Positions 11,944 through 22,304 of a stretch of DNA of 64,000 nt are shown here, in pieces. A program made the translations under genes and the position numbers. The first letter of the stretch is position 1. Each line of letters begins with the position of its first letter. A model generated the notes under the pieces. The model searched no databases. It worked only from the letters and a program-made list of their open reading frames with translations, and was not told the origin of the DNA. The DNA comes from Litsea cubeba (lineage: Eukaryota > Streptophyta > Magnoliopsida > Laurales > Lauraceae), in the NCBI GenBank assembly GCA_012931725.1, contig CM022946.1, positions 55,822,164-55,886,163 of the forward strand. The letters run 5' to 3'.

Positions 11944-12025
11944 GAGGGCTTCTATTGGCACCGCAGTTTTATTTTTGTACATCGTAAGACGACGAAAAAA
12001 AAATGCGGTGCCAATAGAAGCCCTC
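11944..12025. mobile_element. 82-bp MULE-type MITE
   Basis: Inverted ends GAGGGCTTCTATTGGCACCG and complement are separated by a short spacer. The flanks TTTTATATA (11935-11943) and TTTTATATT (12026-12034) form a 9-bp duplication with one mismatch. The TTCTATTGGCACC core is shared with the 673-bp foldback element at 4068-4740, so both belong to one family of non-autonomous elements. Confidence 0.8.
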
Positions 12026-12156
12026 TTTTATATTTCTTTGTGTATACAATGAGTGGAGAATAGTACAAAAGATTTACATAAGTGTACACACAATATTGAA
12101 TCTGATTTCTTGTCTGATATGAATCATATGTGACGTGGTCTCATCTTTTGAGAATC

Positions 12157-12365
12157 GAGGAATTTACCTGGTAGAGCCCGGTACAACCGTATACGTGCTA
12201 CGAGGACCCCGTTTCACATTGGATATGAGAGGGGTCCTCAAGGTCCCTTTTTTTTGTCGTTTAGCGAATGGTCGATATCGACCACTTTTATGGTCGATAT
12301 CGACCATTCTGCGGGAACCCAAATAAAAATTGGGTTTTTTTCAGGATGGAGAAGAGGAGAGGAGG
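12157..12365. repeat. MULE-2 left TIR
   Basis: It matches, inverted, 45944-46084 joined to 35953-36029. The outer 23 bp and the inner part (from 'gtcgtttagcgaatgg' to 'ggatggagaagagg') are well conserved; the middle is diverged. It contains two copies of the palindrome GGTCGATATCGACC (12270-12283 and 12292-12305), 8 bp apart. Confidence 0.85.
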
Positions 12366-12701
12366 AGAGGGGAAGGGTGGAGAAAAAGGTCATCTATAGC
12401 TGCAAAAACTTCGCGTTGGATGTAAGAATCTGGGAGATTGGAATACCAAAACTCGTCATTCAGTGGAAAGAAACTTAAATCTCTAAAACAGCCATGTACG
12501 TATTGACTGGAATTTGAATTTCCTTGGAATGAACATCCGACTCGTTCTTAATTTGAAACCAGAAACCTTTTCTTCCTTTGCTCGAAATGGGGATAATCAA
12601 ATCTGCAGGTGTTCCATATAAACGATTTGCCAGATCGAGCGCCCTTTCAGACGAAAGTCGCAAACTTTCTTCCTCGACATATACCATTCGCGCAAAGGGT
12701 C
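12366..12701. other. MULE-2 interior, left piece
   Basis: About 335 bp lie between the left TIR and the Tat insertion. A 70-codon open frame occurs on the - strand (12475-12687) without recognised domain. The last five bases (GGGTC, 12697-12701) are the target duplication of the Tat element. Confidence 0.5.
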
Positions 12702-12964
12702 TGATGGACCACGCTCCTGCTCGGTTCTACCGAGGTCGGCGGACGTGGGAGTCCGTTGGGTCCGACCCTTTCGTAACCGGGGGACAGAGGCGCGCATCAA
12801 CATTTTTGTTGTGTGGGTGTGCCAGATTTTCTATTTTACTTGGAATTGCAAGTGGTGATCCGGAGATCAACCTTCGCAAGTAAAAAAGAAATCAACTTCT
12901 TTCAAGTTTTCCATTGCACATATATTTAAGAAAAGAGACATTTTTCTTGGTTTGCCGTGAAAGG

Positions 12965-13055
12965 CGATTCTTTTGGCATTTATAGCCGATTTTGGCGTTT
13001 ATAGCCGGTTTCTGGCGTTTATAGCTGATTTTGGCATTTATAGCCGATTTATAAT
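12965..13055. repeat. GGCATTTATAGCCG-type short tandem repeat in the LTR
   Basis: Four or five copies of a 14-bp core (GGCATTTATAGCCG and GGCGTTTATAGCCG variants) occur with a period of about 20 bp in the R-U5 part of the LTR. They recur in the right LTR at about 30940-31030. The same core reappears as a longer array inside the element at 21170-21480. Confidence 0.8.
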
Positions 13056-14499
13056 CCTTATCAATAATGAAAGACAAGAGTTGTGATTTTTGTCTCTTTT
13101 GAAAAAATACAAACTACAATGAAAAGCAAGAAAAGGAGGATCTAACTTCTCAGGAGATTGTGGGGGACCCGTTTAGATTGACGGTCGCAAGCCATATGTA
13201 GGCTTCGCCATCATCCATGCAGATGAGAACAGAGGATGCTATTGATTCGCTTGGCTTGGCTATAACCTCAGGTTTTTAGAGGACAAAGACCAAAAGGAGG
13301 TCCTATGTCCAATAAAAAACCGAGTAGACAGGCGGAAAAGCCACATCTAAGCCATTGGAGGCAGAAGGAGAAGGCAAGGACCTTGGGGGGGGGGTACCCC
13401 CAAGGGACTTTTGTCACCTTGTAGCGGTGGTCGATGTAGTATTTCCGCAGAGTTATCTCTCTTTTCCTTCTCTGAATTTCTGTGCTTTGTCTGTGTCTCT
13501 GTCTGTGATTTTCTCCGATCTCTTTCTTCTTGGAGAGCTCTCCTATTTATAGGCTTTTAGGTAGCCATTTAGGAGGGTTTATGGGCTTTTATTGTCATTA
13601 AGCCGCATAATGGGAGGAGTTACAGGATTTAAATCTTTATTTTGTAACTCCTTTTTCTTGGCTTCTGATTGGCCGGAGGAGATTGAGGGCATTTAATCGC
13701 CTTTAATCGCCATGATGGGAGAAGTTTCATGGGTTAAATGCCATGAATCTCTTGACTTGTAACTCTCGGATGCTTGCTTCTGATTGGTCCATCCAAAGAA
13801 ATGGATTAATGACTTGTAACAAAGCTAGTCAATTAATCGCATTAAGTGGTCGCCGAGCAGTTGAAGAGTCGCGGGCCGTGCCGCGTCTTTTGGGATTCTT
13901 CTGGTAATGATCATCGATGGATCTTCATGTAGATCGACATCGGATGACCATGTGACTTCAGGTGTTGGTTACCAACAGCGGGTCAGTGCCATCTGTCCTA
14001 TCGATTTCTCGATCGGTCGGGTAGAAAGCACACTTTTTTTGGTTGACCGGGTGGCGATCAATGTTGTTTTCGATACTTTTGATGATTGACCCGTGTTTTT
14101 GACGGATGTCAGAGGATTTGGTGTCTCAAAAGTATGAGTTTTGGAAACTACCAGAGGCTGGACGCTTCGAATCGCGAAAAAACGGCGAAAATCGGGGTTT
14201 CCGGGGCCTTCCCGGCGATCCCGGGCTCCAGGGTCGCCGGCGACCGTGGGCCAGGGTCGCAGGGGTCTGCGACCCTGGGGAGTTTTTTCCCCTTTTTGTC
14301 CCGTTTTGTGTCCGTTTTTGCTGTTTTTCGATTTTTTTTTTCTTCTGTATTTTTCCTTGGCATTTTTGACCATTTATTGGCTTGATTTCCCTGTAGGAAA
14401 ACTGATGAGAATCTTTGCATTTTATTTTGCAAAGTTTCCAATTTCTTGAGAAAGCCGAAGACTTTGTCACGCAGAGCTGCCGATTTTCCGTCAGAAGCT

Positions 14500-15130
14500 G
14501 AAACTGGGCCAAACGATGTCGGAATGACCTGAAATTTGGTGTGAAGCCTCCTGAGTAATAAGTAAGACCAACCATAGGCTTTTGTTTGAGTTTTGAAGCC
14601 GTTTGGGGTCCTATCACCAGTAGACTCGCTTTTGTCGCGATGAAGATGTCGCGGTTTGATGTGCGGTGAACCTATGTCCGATTAACTTAAAATTTGACAG
14701 GGAACCCATTGGAGTCATTTTAAGATGATCCATAGGCTCTGTCTTGGAAACCATGGTCCCAGAGAGCTTTGCCGCCGAGAGGCCTGATTTGGCTTCCGAG
14801 CGTCAAACTATGGTCAAATGTTGTCGAAATGACCTGAAATTTGACGTGCAGCCCCTTGTAAGCATTTTGAAGCCGTCCATGTGCTCTATCTGATGAGTGA
14901 TGGCCTCGGCGGTTCTTGCTGCCGAAAGGCTTGATTTAGCTGTTCGAGGGTTGATGTAGGGTCAAACGTTGTCGGTTTGACTCGAAACTTGACGTGGAGC
15001 CTTTTGGATGTATTTTGAGACCATCCATCGGCTCTGATCGAAGATTTGGTGTCTCCGATGCTTTCACTGCCGAGAGCTCCTTTTCGGCTCTCGGAGAAGC
15101 GAAGTTAGGCCAAATGATTTTGAAATGGCC
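14500..15130. repeat. Diverged tandem repeats of about 125-150 bp in U3
   Basis: The phrase 'ggtcaaa(t/c)g..gtcg...tgac(c/t)..gaaa(t/c)ttgacgtg.agcc' recurs about five times (near 14510, 14680, 14810, 14970 and 15110), each followed by a phrase like 'atccataggctct'. The same array is in the right LTR (32450-33080). In the U3 region such repeats may act as promoter modules, which is inference only. Confidence 0.65.
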
Positions 15131-15301
15131 CGAAACTTCTTGTGTACTCCTCTTTTGGCTGTCTTGAAGGATCTTGCAGTTTTTGTTTGATTCTGACAAG
15201 ATTTGATTTTTTGGAAGTAGCCTTGCCTATTTATGGCAGGTTGCGACTTCATGTAGCTCTTTGGATCTTGAAGAGGCAAAGTGACATTTTTGGTGTCAAC
15301 A

Positions 15302-15313
15302 AATGCCCCCTCG
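15302..15313 (-). other. Polypurine tract of the Tat element
   Basis: On the - strand the sequence CGAGGGGGCATT lies directly in front of the LTR start TGTTGACACC. This is the expected place of the plus-strand primer and fixes the orientation of the element as - strand. Confidence 0.8.
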
Positions 15314-15529
15314 AGGTACAGCGACGAGTTGCTTAACTTTTGTAGTCGATGTGCCTCGAAGAGATTTTTGAAGGAGAGCCTGTGACTTGACCAAGAGTCT
15401 TTGAGCAGTCTTTATTTTTGGTATTTGTAGCCTTTTGAGCTTCCAGGGGAATTTTATGGTAGTGAAAGGGATCACGTACCATCTCGAGGCAAAGTTTTGA
15501 AGATGACATCAGGGATGTGGATTTGGGTT

Positions 15530-15745
15530 TTGACCTTGTGACCTAACAGGCTGTATGTGGCAGGTTAGGGGGTCGGGTTTGGTTTTGATCGTGTGACCCA
15601 ACAAGCTGTATGTGGAATGTTGGGGGATCAATTTTGGTTTTGATCTTGTGACCTAACAGTCTATATGTGGCAAGTTAGGGGATCAGGTTTTGGTCTTGTG
15701 ACCCAACAAGCTGTATGTGGCAAGTTAGGGGACCAGGATTTGGTT
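15530..15745. repeat. Tandem repeat of about 65 bp, four copies
   Basis: Units contain 'cttgtgacctaacaggctg' and 'tatgtggcaggttaggggatc' with small changes. They lie between the 3' LTR and the antisense PMD gene. A looser run of 'agaatatct' and 'agagaatctctcat' repeats continues to about 16215. Confidence 0.8.
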
Positions 15746-16280
15746 TGATTTTTGTGGAATGTCAATTTCAAGATTTTGGCTCAATTTGGTACATGAGGTT
15801 GGATGGTTTGATTTTTGGAAGCTCATGGGGCTTGGAATTCTCGTTGTATGGTTGAATCAACTCAAAAGAGGCATGGAACCATTTTTGTATCTAGGTGGTC
15901 AAACCTGGCTCATATGGGCTAACCCATGGGAACTTAAGCTTTTGAAATGGCTTAGATCTCATATGGTGTCATTTTTGTAAAGAATATCCAAAAATATCTC
16001 ATTTGGATAGAGAATATCTAAGAATATCTTTACTTGGAGAGAATCTCTCATGTTCCCTTTATTTTGGGATGAGATATCTCAAGATATCTTTCTTTTGGGA
16101 AAGAATCCTTCATTGATCCTATCTTTTAGGAGAAAATCTCTCATTGATTTCTTTTTGGGAGAGAATCCCTTAAGATATCTTTCTTTTGGGAAAGAATCTT
16201 TCTAATCTCTTTCTTTTGGTAAGGTTACTAATTAGTAACACTTACCTCTTTCTTCTTTCCTTCTTTGGTTTGCTCTCTTC

Positions 16281-16288
16281 TATAAAAG
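16281..16288 (+). promoter_or_regulatory. TATA box of the antisense PMD gene
   Basis: TATAAAAG lies about 120 bp upstream of the presumed ATG at 16410, on the strand opposite to gag-pol. It is followed by a CT-rich leader. This spacing gives a 5' UTR of roughly 95-100 nt. It supports an independent transcription unit rather than a by-product of the LTR promoter. Confidence 0.55.
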
Positions 16289-16409
16289 CAAGGAGGAGGT
16301 TGGATCTCTTGCTCTAATTACTTTCTTTTGCAATAATCTCAAGAGGGCTTCAAGACCAAGAGTTCTTCTTCTTCAAGATCTTCAAGACTTTTCTTCTTCT
16401 TTTCCATCA

Positions 16410-19400
16410 ATGGCTTCAAGTAAGTTCCCTTTTTCAAGAAAACCCCATTGTAGGAAAAAAAAGTTCTTTATTTTTTTTTTTTTTGTTTCTTTCTTTTCTT
16501 TTCTTTTTTTTTCTTTTCCACGTGTTTGTTTCTTTTTTTTTTACACGTTTTTTTGTTTTTTTTTGCTTTCTTTTCTTCTTTCTTTTTTTTTCATGTTTTT
16601 TTTTTAGGGCCGTACGGATCTGGCTGTACGGCCACGTGGCCTGTGGGCCACGGCCTGTGGGCCATCCCTTTTTTTTTTTGTTTTCTTTCCCTCCCATTTT
16701 TTTCGAGAAAGTTTCTTTTCTCTTTTTTTTTTGTTTTCTTTCCCTTCTTTTTTTTCGAGAAAGTTTCTTTTCTCTTTTTTTTTTGTTTTCTTTCCCTTCT
16801 TTTTTTTTGAGAAAGTTTCTTTTCTTTTTTCTTCTTTTTTTTTTGTTTTCTTTTGCTCATCATGATAATGCCCCTTTTTTTTTGGCAAAGCTAGATGTTC
16901 ATGCATGCATTCAATTGTAAATTAAATTTGTAGCATGATGTGATAGCATACCTGAAAGTTTTCGCAAATTTGGGAATTTGGAGCTCGCGGCGATGTTGAG
17001 CCCTTCCTGATTTTGCGGAGACTTTGAGGTTTCGAAAGTTTGGAGTTTCGGAGCTCGCAGCGATGTTGAGCCCATCTTCAAGATTTCTATTTCTTTCGGG
17101 ATAGTTCCTTTTTTTTCGGAATTGCCCCGTCATCATGTCAAAATTTCGCTAGATTTTTTTAGCGAGATTCTTTCATTTTGATGTTTGATCTTTTTCTTTT
17201 CCATCCTTTGCAGGTGGTTCCTCCAGAACGAACAAGGGTAAAGAGCCTGCTATAAGCATACCTCGTCGATCTTCTAGAACTTCTAATCCGGCCGTTTAGC
17301 AGGCCTTTGAGAAAGTCCAGTATGTTGAGAGAAATCTGAAAGAGTGCGACTCCCTCAACAGAGATGAGATGAGGCAGCGACTGATCACTCTCAAGGGAGA
17401 GGAATTCTATAAGATCGTGGTAAGCAGTCGTCCATGGGTGATGGAAGATCAGAGTGTTTTACCCAAGCCTACCTTCTTCTTTGGTGATGTCGTCCCTGAT
17501 GACATGACATAACAGAGGAGATGTTTTCAGTTCTCTTTCACAGCAAATGGTGAGAAGAAGACTGTTGCTACCCGGTCGACGTTTGATCGCAACATCTCGA
17601 TCATGAGCCTTGCCCCCACGTGCTCTAAGAGGGAAGATCCTCCAAGCTGGGTGAGAAGGACAAATGTAATCAAGACCGGGGTTTTTGTTGGCGGTTCTCC
17701 TGGATATACGGAGAGGTCGCCTGTTGACATGGACCTGTTGATGCCATCCAGCGGCTACCAGGGTTCTGATTATCCGTCGGTTGATTTAAGACCGGTGGGC
17801 CTTGGTATTTTTAGCGGTGACGGCAGCAATTGGATCAAGCCTTTTCGACTCCGTGGCCGTTTCAATGCTGACTCCGAGTGGAAGTCGTGGACTGATCGCG
17901 TCCTGCTGATTGGTGGCGCCGTTTTGAAGGAAGCCGGGATTTTTGATGCGGTCCGTGCCTTTAGGGAGACCGTGATCTTTTCCGACGAGGCCTTCATGGC
18001 TATGCTGGAATCATTCCTCCCACAAACCAATACCTTCGTTGTGACAAATGGCGAGATTGGTTTTTCTTTGAAGGAGCTGAGCGCCATTACTGGATTGCCC
18101 ATCCTCGGCAAACTCTATGAGGAGTTTATGCCGATTGACAGCGTCCTTGAGGGGCAGTCTGAGGAGTTCAGGCTTCTGTACTTTCAGCTCGTCGCCTTCT
18201 ATGATTTTTTGAAGGAGAAAGAAGGTTTGAAAGTTAGATCCAGCAGTTGGAAGAGTTCTAGCTCTTCATTCCCCAACTTTTTTGATAGCAGGGAGTCTTC
18301 TGATAGCGTGACCCAAGAAGCCGGAGCTCAGGATCCAAGTTCAAAGAAGATCTTGGCCATGCAAGAAGAGTTGAGAGATTTCTGTGCCAGTACAAACGCC
18401 ATATGTGCTGACATTGCACTGCAGAGAGATCTTGCTGTTTACCACACTTATTGGCTTGGTGAGGCTCTTTTTGCTGGAGGAGATGGAACGCACATCAGGC
18501 CGCATTGTATTTTTCCGGCTTGTCAGATGGCGTTTGGAGAGCAGCTTGCTTTGGTGCCATCTCTTTACTCCTACCTGTGTACCGAACTGCAGGCTGCTGC
18601 TTTTTTGGTTCGGCTTGGGCTTCCCATGAATAGGGTATTTTCAGCCCACATCTTTTATTCGTGGTACGTGTACCACTGTCCTGGCTTCCACTGGCTAGGT
18701 GTTGCACAGGATGATGATCCTCTGATGATTCGACTAGCTAAGGGCAAAGCCGTGTCCGAATCACTTTTGTTTGCCCGCATGAGGATCCGACGGTTCAGGG
18801 ACGTCGAGATGGGGCAGTCTTCAGTGAAGCTTTCTCCGGAGTTGCGGAAGAAGGCTTTTGATTTTGGTGCCTCCCGAGACTCTACCAGGGCGGGGTCGGG
18901 AAGGCATTATTCCTTGACGAATGCAGAGAGAGAGTGGCTTTTCAGCATACGTGTCGGCACGATGGTGTACCGTAGACATCTTTTCGTCGACATCCAGCCG
19001 TATGTACCCTCTCGCTTTGCTTTGCAGCTGGGCTTTTCTCAAGGCGTTGTTGGAGCGCCTTCAAGCATGGTGAAGCGCTTTGGAGGTTTACAGGACGGGA
19101 GAAATGCATGGGCTTTCTATAGTGCTAAAGATACTACAGCCATGATTTCTTATCCTGTGTTGCTGACTTCCCGGACTGCCGGCTTTGCGAAGTGGTTCGC
19201 GGAGAGCTTTTCGGCATATCGGGGGCTTTCCAAGAAGGAGCTTGATGTGAAGCTGGCATCTGGAAAGGGCCTTGGAAAGTCGAATGGCGTCCGGCGAGAG
19301 GAAGTTTGGGCTTTCCTTTCTGGAGAGAAGCACAAGATAGGCTTTCTCGGTGACCAGGGCGTCATTGGTTCTGAAGCTGTTCGAGAAATACCTGATGAGG

Positions 19401-20905
19401 CTTTAGAGCAGCTAGAACAGGAGGAAGCCGAACTTGGTGCTTGGATGCAAGCGGCACAGAGGCAAGCTTCTGTGGAGTCTACTGGCAAGAGTAGACCATC
19501 CAGTGAGGAGTCAAGTGGGAAACCTGACTCTGACAGCGGGGCAGGTTCCTCCAAGAAGCGAGCCCGCAGGAGTAAGAGGAGGAGGAGTCATCATCGCAGC
19601 AAAGGGCAGCATGAGGACTCTCCTAACTTGGAAGTTCCTCTTACTATCAATGAGGATGTGCCAGTGGATGCTGACGAGCCTCCAGAGAAGAGAAGCCGAG
19701 AAGAAGAGACCGTCGGTGAAGGTATGATTCTTCCTTTTTCTCTTTCCATTTGTTTTCATGGGATTTTCTTGCCAGCTAACTTGCCACAGGATTCCGATGA
19801 CTTTGAACCATCGATGGATGCAAATGTTGATGATGCTTCCGATGAGTTCATGGAGAAAGAAAGTGTTCCGCCAGTCGTCGAAGAAGGTATTTTGTAGTTA
19901 TAACCCTGATAATGATTTTCAAACAGGATCATATTCATACCTTTTTGTGTTTCTTTGGCAGGTTTTGAAGTGACGGAGGAGGGTCCATCGCTTCCTTCAG
20001 AACCAGAGCAAGGGATGCCAGAGGTTGATCCAGAGGTAGAGACTCCTGGGACCAGTTCTGACAATGTTGAGGAGATACCTCGTGCTGAGATTCCTTCCCG
20101 AGCAGGAGCAGCTTCAACTGGAAAGAGTTCTTTTGTTACTCTTCCAACAGATGATGACATGAGCAGCCGACCAACGGAGTTGGGCGAATCTTCAGCTGGG
20201 CCATCTCTTCTTTTTGCGAAGAAGGTGGTGGTGCGAGTTTTGAGCTCTTGGATTGAGACTCTGCTTTCTGGGCACTTAGATGCCGGATTTGGGATGATCC
20301 AGCATGTGCGTGAGATTCTCGGTGATGCTGAAGAGGCTGGTCTAGATGTCACAAGTGCCAGGGCGATCGTTGATAGGATCATTGAGCTGGGTGACAGGTG
20401 GTTTGAGACCATTGGTTTTCCTGATGATCAGTTCTTCAAGGAGATGTTCCTGGACCCTGTGGATAAGGCTCGGTCTAACCTGGATGAGGCTACAGAAAGC
20501 AGGAAGTAGGTAGTCCGAGAGAAGAACTTAGAAGAGCCAAACATCATTGGGCTGACACATGACCTGAACATCCTTGATAGGGAGGTCGATGAGGCCAGGA
20601 GACGTCTTGAGCAATTGCAGGCACAAGTCGCTGCCAAGTGGACTGCAATAACAGAGGCTCGTGAAAGGGAGACTGCTCTGATTCACCGGGTTGCAGATGC
20701 CAATCAAGTTCTTAAAAGGAAGTCTGATGAGAACAAACAATGGAATACTGCTCGAGATAAGCTTCCTGGTGCGAAAGAAGGGGTACAGCCCACTCCAGCA
20801 TCTCATGGCAAATTCCTGAAGAAGCGTGCCTTGGAATCCTTGACGGCTGAGGCCAAAAGTTTGCTTAAGGAGCTGAACTCTTGGCTGGAGACCATTTTTG
20901 ATTGA
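16410..20905 (+). pseudogene. Plant mobile domain (PMD, aminotransferase-like) protein gene, antisense cargo of the Tat element
   Basis: Exons fit at 16410-16419, 17214-19721, 19776-19886 and 19962-20905, with GT-AG borders and a sum of 3573 nt (1190 codons plus stop). The 54-nt second intron is short and may instead be retained, which also keeps frame. Three in-frame stops break the gene: TAG 17297-17299, TAA 17510-17512 and TAG 20507-20509. The longest uninterrupted stretch starts at Met 17603 and runs to the third intron. The product shows the PMD pattern (an EIGFSLKELSAITGLPI box, an AVYHTYWLGEALF helix, a tail of AFLVRLGLP and YHCPGFHWLG), then a KKRARRSKRRR nuclear-localisation-like stretch, acidic linkers and a coiled-coil C terminus. 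PMD proteins occur in plant transposons and in the host factors MAIN and MAIL1. Its job in the retrotransposon is unknown. Confidence 0.78.
16420..17213 (+). other. Large first intron of the PMD gene with T-rich repeats
   Basis: The donor GTAAGT follows ATGGCTTCAA and the acceptor TTTGCAG precedes exon 2, giving 794 nt. Most of 16455-16860 is poly-T/CT low complexity, including three copies of about 57 bp built around 'cgagaaagtttcttttctc' (16690-16830). Open frames read through it on both strands are composition artefacts. A GC-rich island with repeated 'ctgtgggcc' lies at 16612-16664. Confidence 0.65.
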
Positions 20906-21169
20906 GCTCCTGATTTTGTAGCAGAAACTATCCTTCTGTTTTTTTTTCTTTCTTTTTTTTAGTACCACTTGTATTTTTTTTGGTACTTTTTTTTAGTGCT
21001 TGTGAACACTTTCTTTTTTTTGGTACCACATGTATTCTTTTTGGTACTCTTTTTTTTTTGTTATCCCTACGCTTACTTGAATCTTTTTGTGATAAAAGTA
21101 ATTGCTAAATGGGATTTGATCAAAAGCTTGTCATTTTGTGAAAATCTTTTGTCAAATGATTGTTTTGGC

Positions 21170-21480
21170 ATGGAAGCCAGATTTTTGCTTGTGGCATGGA
21201 AGCCAATTTTGGCGTGAGAGCCAGCTTTTTTTTTGTGGCATTGATAGCCGAGTTTTTTTTGTGGCATCTATAGCCAGTTTTGGTGGCATTGATAGCCGAA
21301 TTTGTGGCATTGATAGCCGGGGATTTTGAAAGCCAATTTTTTGTTTGTGGCATTGATAGCCGGTTTTGTTTTGGTGGCATTGATAGCCGGTTTGTGGCAT
21401 TTATAGCCTGTTTTGGTTTGTGGCATTGATAGGCAAGTTTGTGGCATTTATAGCCGTTTTGGTGGCATTTATAGCCGTTT
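21170..21480. repeat. Array of about 13 GGCATTGATAGCCG-type motifs
   Basis: The cores GGCATTGATAGCCG and GGCATTTATAGCCG, and variants, recur at spacings of about 18-40 bp, each separated by T-rich spacers such as 'gttttggt'. The same core is in both LTRs (12965-13055; 30940-31030). The variable spacing and absence of unique spacers of fixed size rule out a CRISPR-like array. Confidence 0.8.
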
Positions 21481-21489
21481 TGGTTTTCA

Positions 21490-21960
21490 AAAATGCAAGT
21501 ATCGACTAAAAGTCGCCTCCCTGCTGAATGTTCTTGCAAGTATCGATGGAATGTCGCCTCCTTGCTCATTCGGTTGCGAGTATCGATGGAATGTCGCATC
21601 CTCGCGGATTTGGGTGCAAGTATCGATCGAATGTCGCATCCTTGCTTTTCAAAAATTTTGGTTTTGCGGGTACTGACTTGATGTCGTTTCCCCATGATTT
21701 TTGAAATTTGTGGTTTTCTCGAACCTTTGGGTTATGGATATCAACTGAAATGTTGCGTCTCCATGGTTTTTTAGGTTTTTTCGAACCTTTGAAATTTGGG
21801 TTGTGGATATCAACTGAAATGTTTCGTCTCCACGGTTTTTGAATTTTGCAAGTATCGATGAAATGTCGCTTCCCTGCAATTTTAAAAGTGTCGAACATGG
21901 TTCATATGCTTCCGATTTGTGCGAGTATCGACTAAGCGTCGCTTCCTCGCGGTTTTTTGA
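21490..21960. repeat. Tandem repeat built on AGTATCGA...GTCGC
   Basis: Units of about 45-60 bp carry 'gcaagtatcgatggaatgtcg' or variants, followed by 'c(a/c)tcc(t/c)tgc'. At least seven are seen, with two diverged copies reading 'atatcaactgaaatgttgcg'. They lie in the region between integrase and the antisense PMD gene, that is in the 3' non-coding part of the element. Confidence 0.75.
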
Positions 21961-22304
21961 AAAACCATTTTTTTTTTATTTAAAGACACGAGGGTCATAA
22001 GTTTTGACCTAAAACCATTTTGGCGGTAAAAGGCAGGGTGGACTAGGGTGGAAATCCCTGAATCCGGATTTTGTTTCAAACCATGAATTTTGGGTTCAAG
22101 GGTTGAAAATTTTGGTCAAGTTAGGGAAAGGTTCCTAAACTTGGGTTTTTTGAACAATGAAACGATGGAAGTAAGCATTGTTTAAATTTCTAGAAATTTC
22201 AACATTTGACATGAAAATTCTAAAAAAGGGTGGGTTTAGCGAGCGTGTACCTAGAAACCAGTTTTGGCCGTACAGGCATTGCTCTTACCCAGTTGGGTAA
22301 GTCT

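Larger units (their letters stand above)
12702..15301 (-). repeat. Tat element 3' LTR
   Basis: This is the copy of 30677-33251 downstream of the coding region (element on the - strand). It begins TGTTGACACC and ends ...CCATCA when read on the - strand. The TATA sequence is at 13544-13551. Differences from the other LTR include about 7 changes in the first 170 bp at the U5 end, and an extra 25 bp or so near 14235 that duplicates part of a GC-rich hairpin. Short open frames inside recur in both LTRs and are not genes. Confidence 0.93.

Noticed and set aside
14086..14617. Overlapping open frames of 87-163 codons in the LTR
   Set aside because: They recur in the other LTR with different lengths, lack any domain and lie in repeat-rich U3 sequence.
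15302..15330. Primer-binding site next to the left LTR
   Set aside because: The sequence does not begin with TGG and is instead a purine tract on the other strand. The element is on the - strand, so its primer site is at the right LTR.
16410..16920. Phe-rich and Lys-rich open frames
   Set aside because: They read through the T-rich first intron of the PMD gene; only the first 10 nt are taken as coding.
17603..19897. 764-codon frame as a complete gene
   Set aside because: Upstream codons in the same register, a good spliced start and a downstream continuation show that it is the middle of a longer, interrupted gene.
21170..21480. CRISPR-like repeat array
   Set aside because: Variable spacing, T-rich spacers and location in a plant retrotransposon exclude it.
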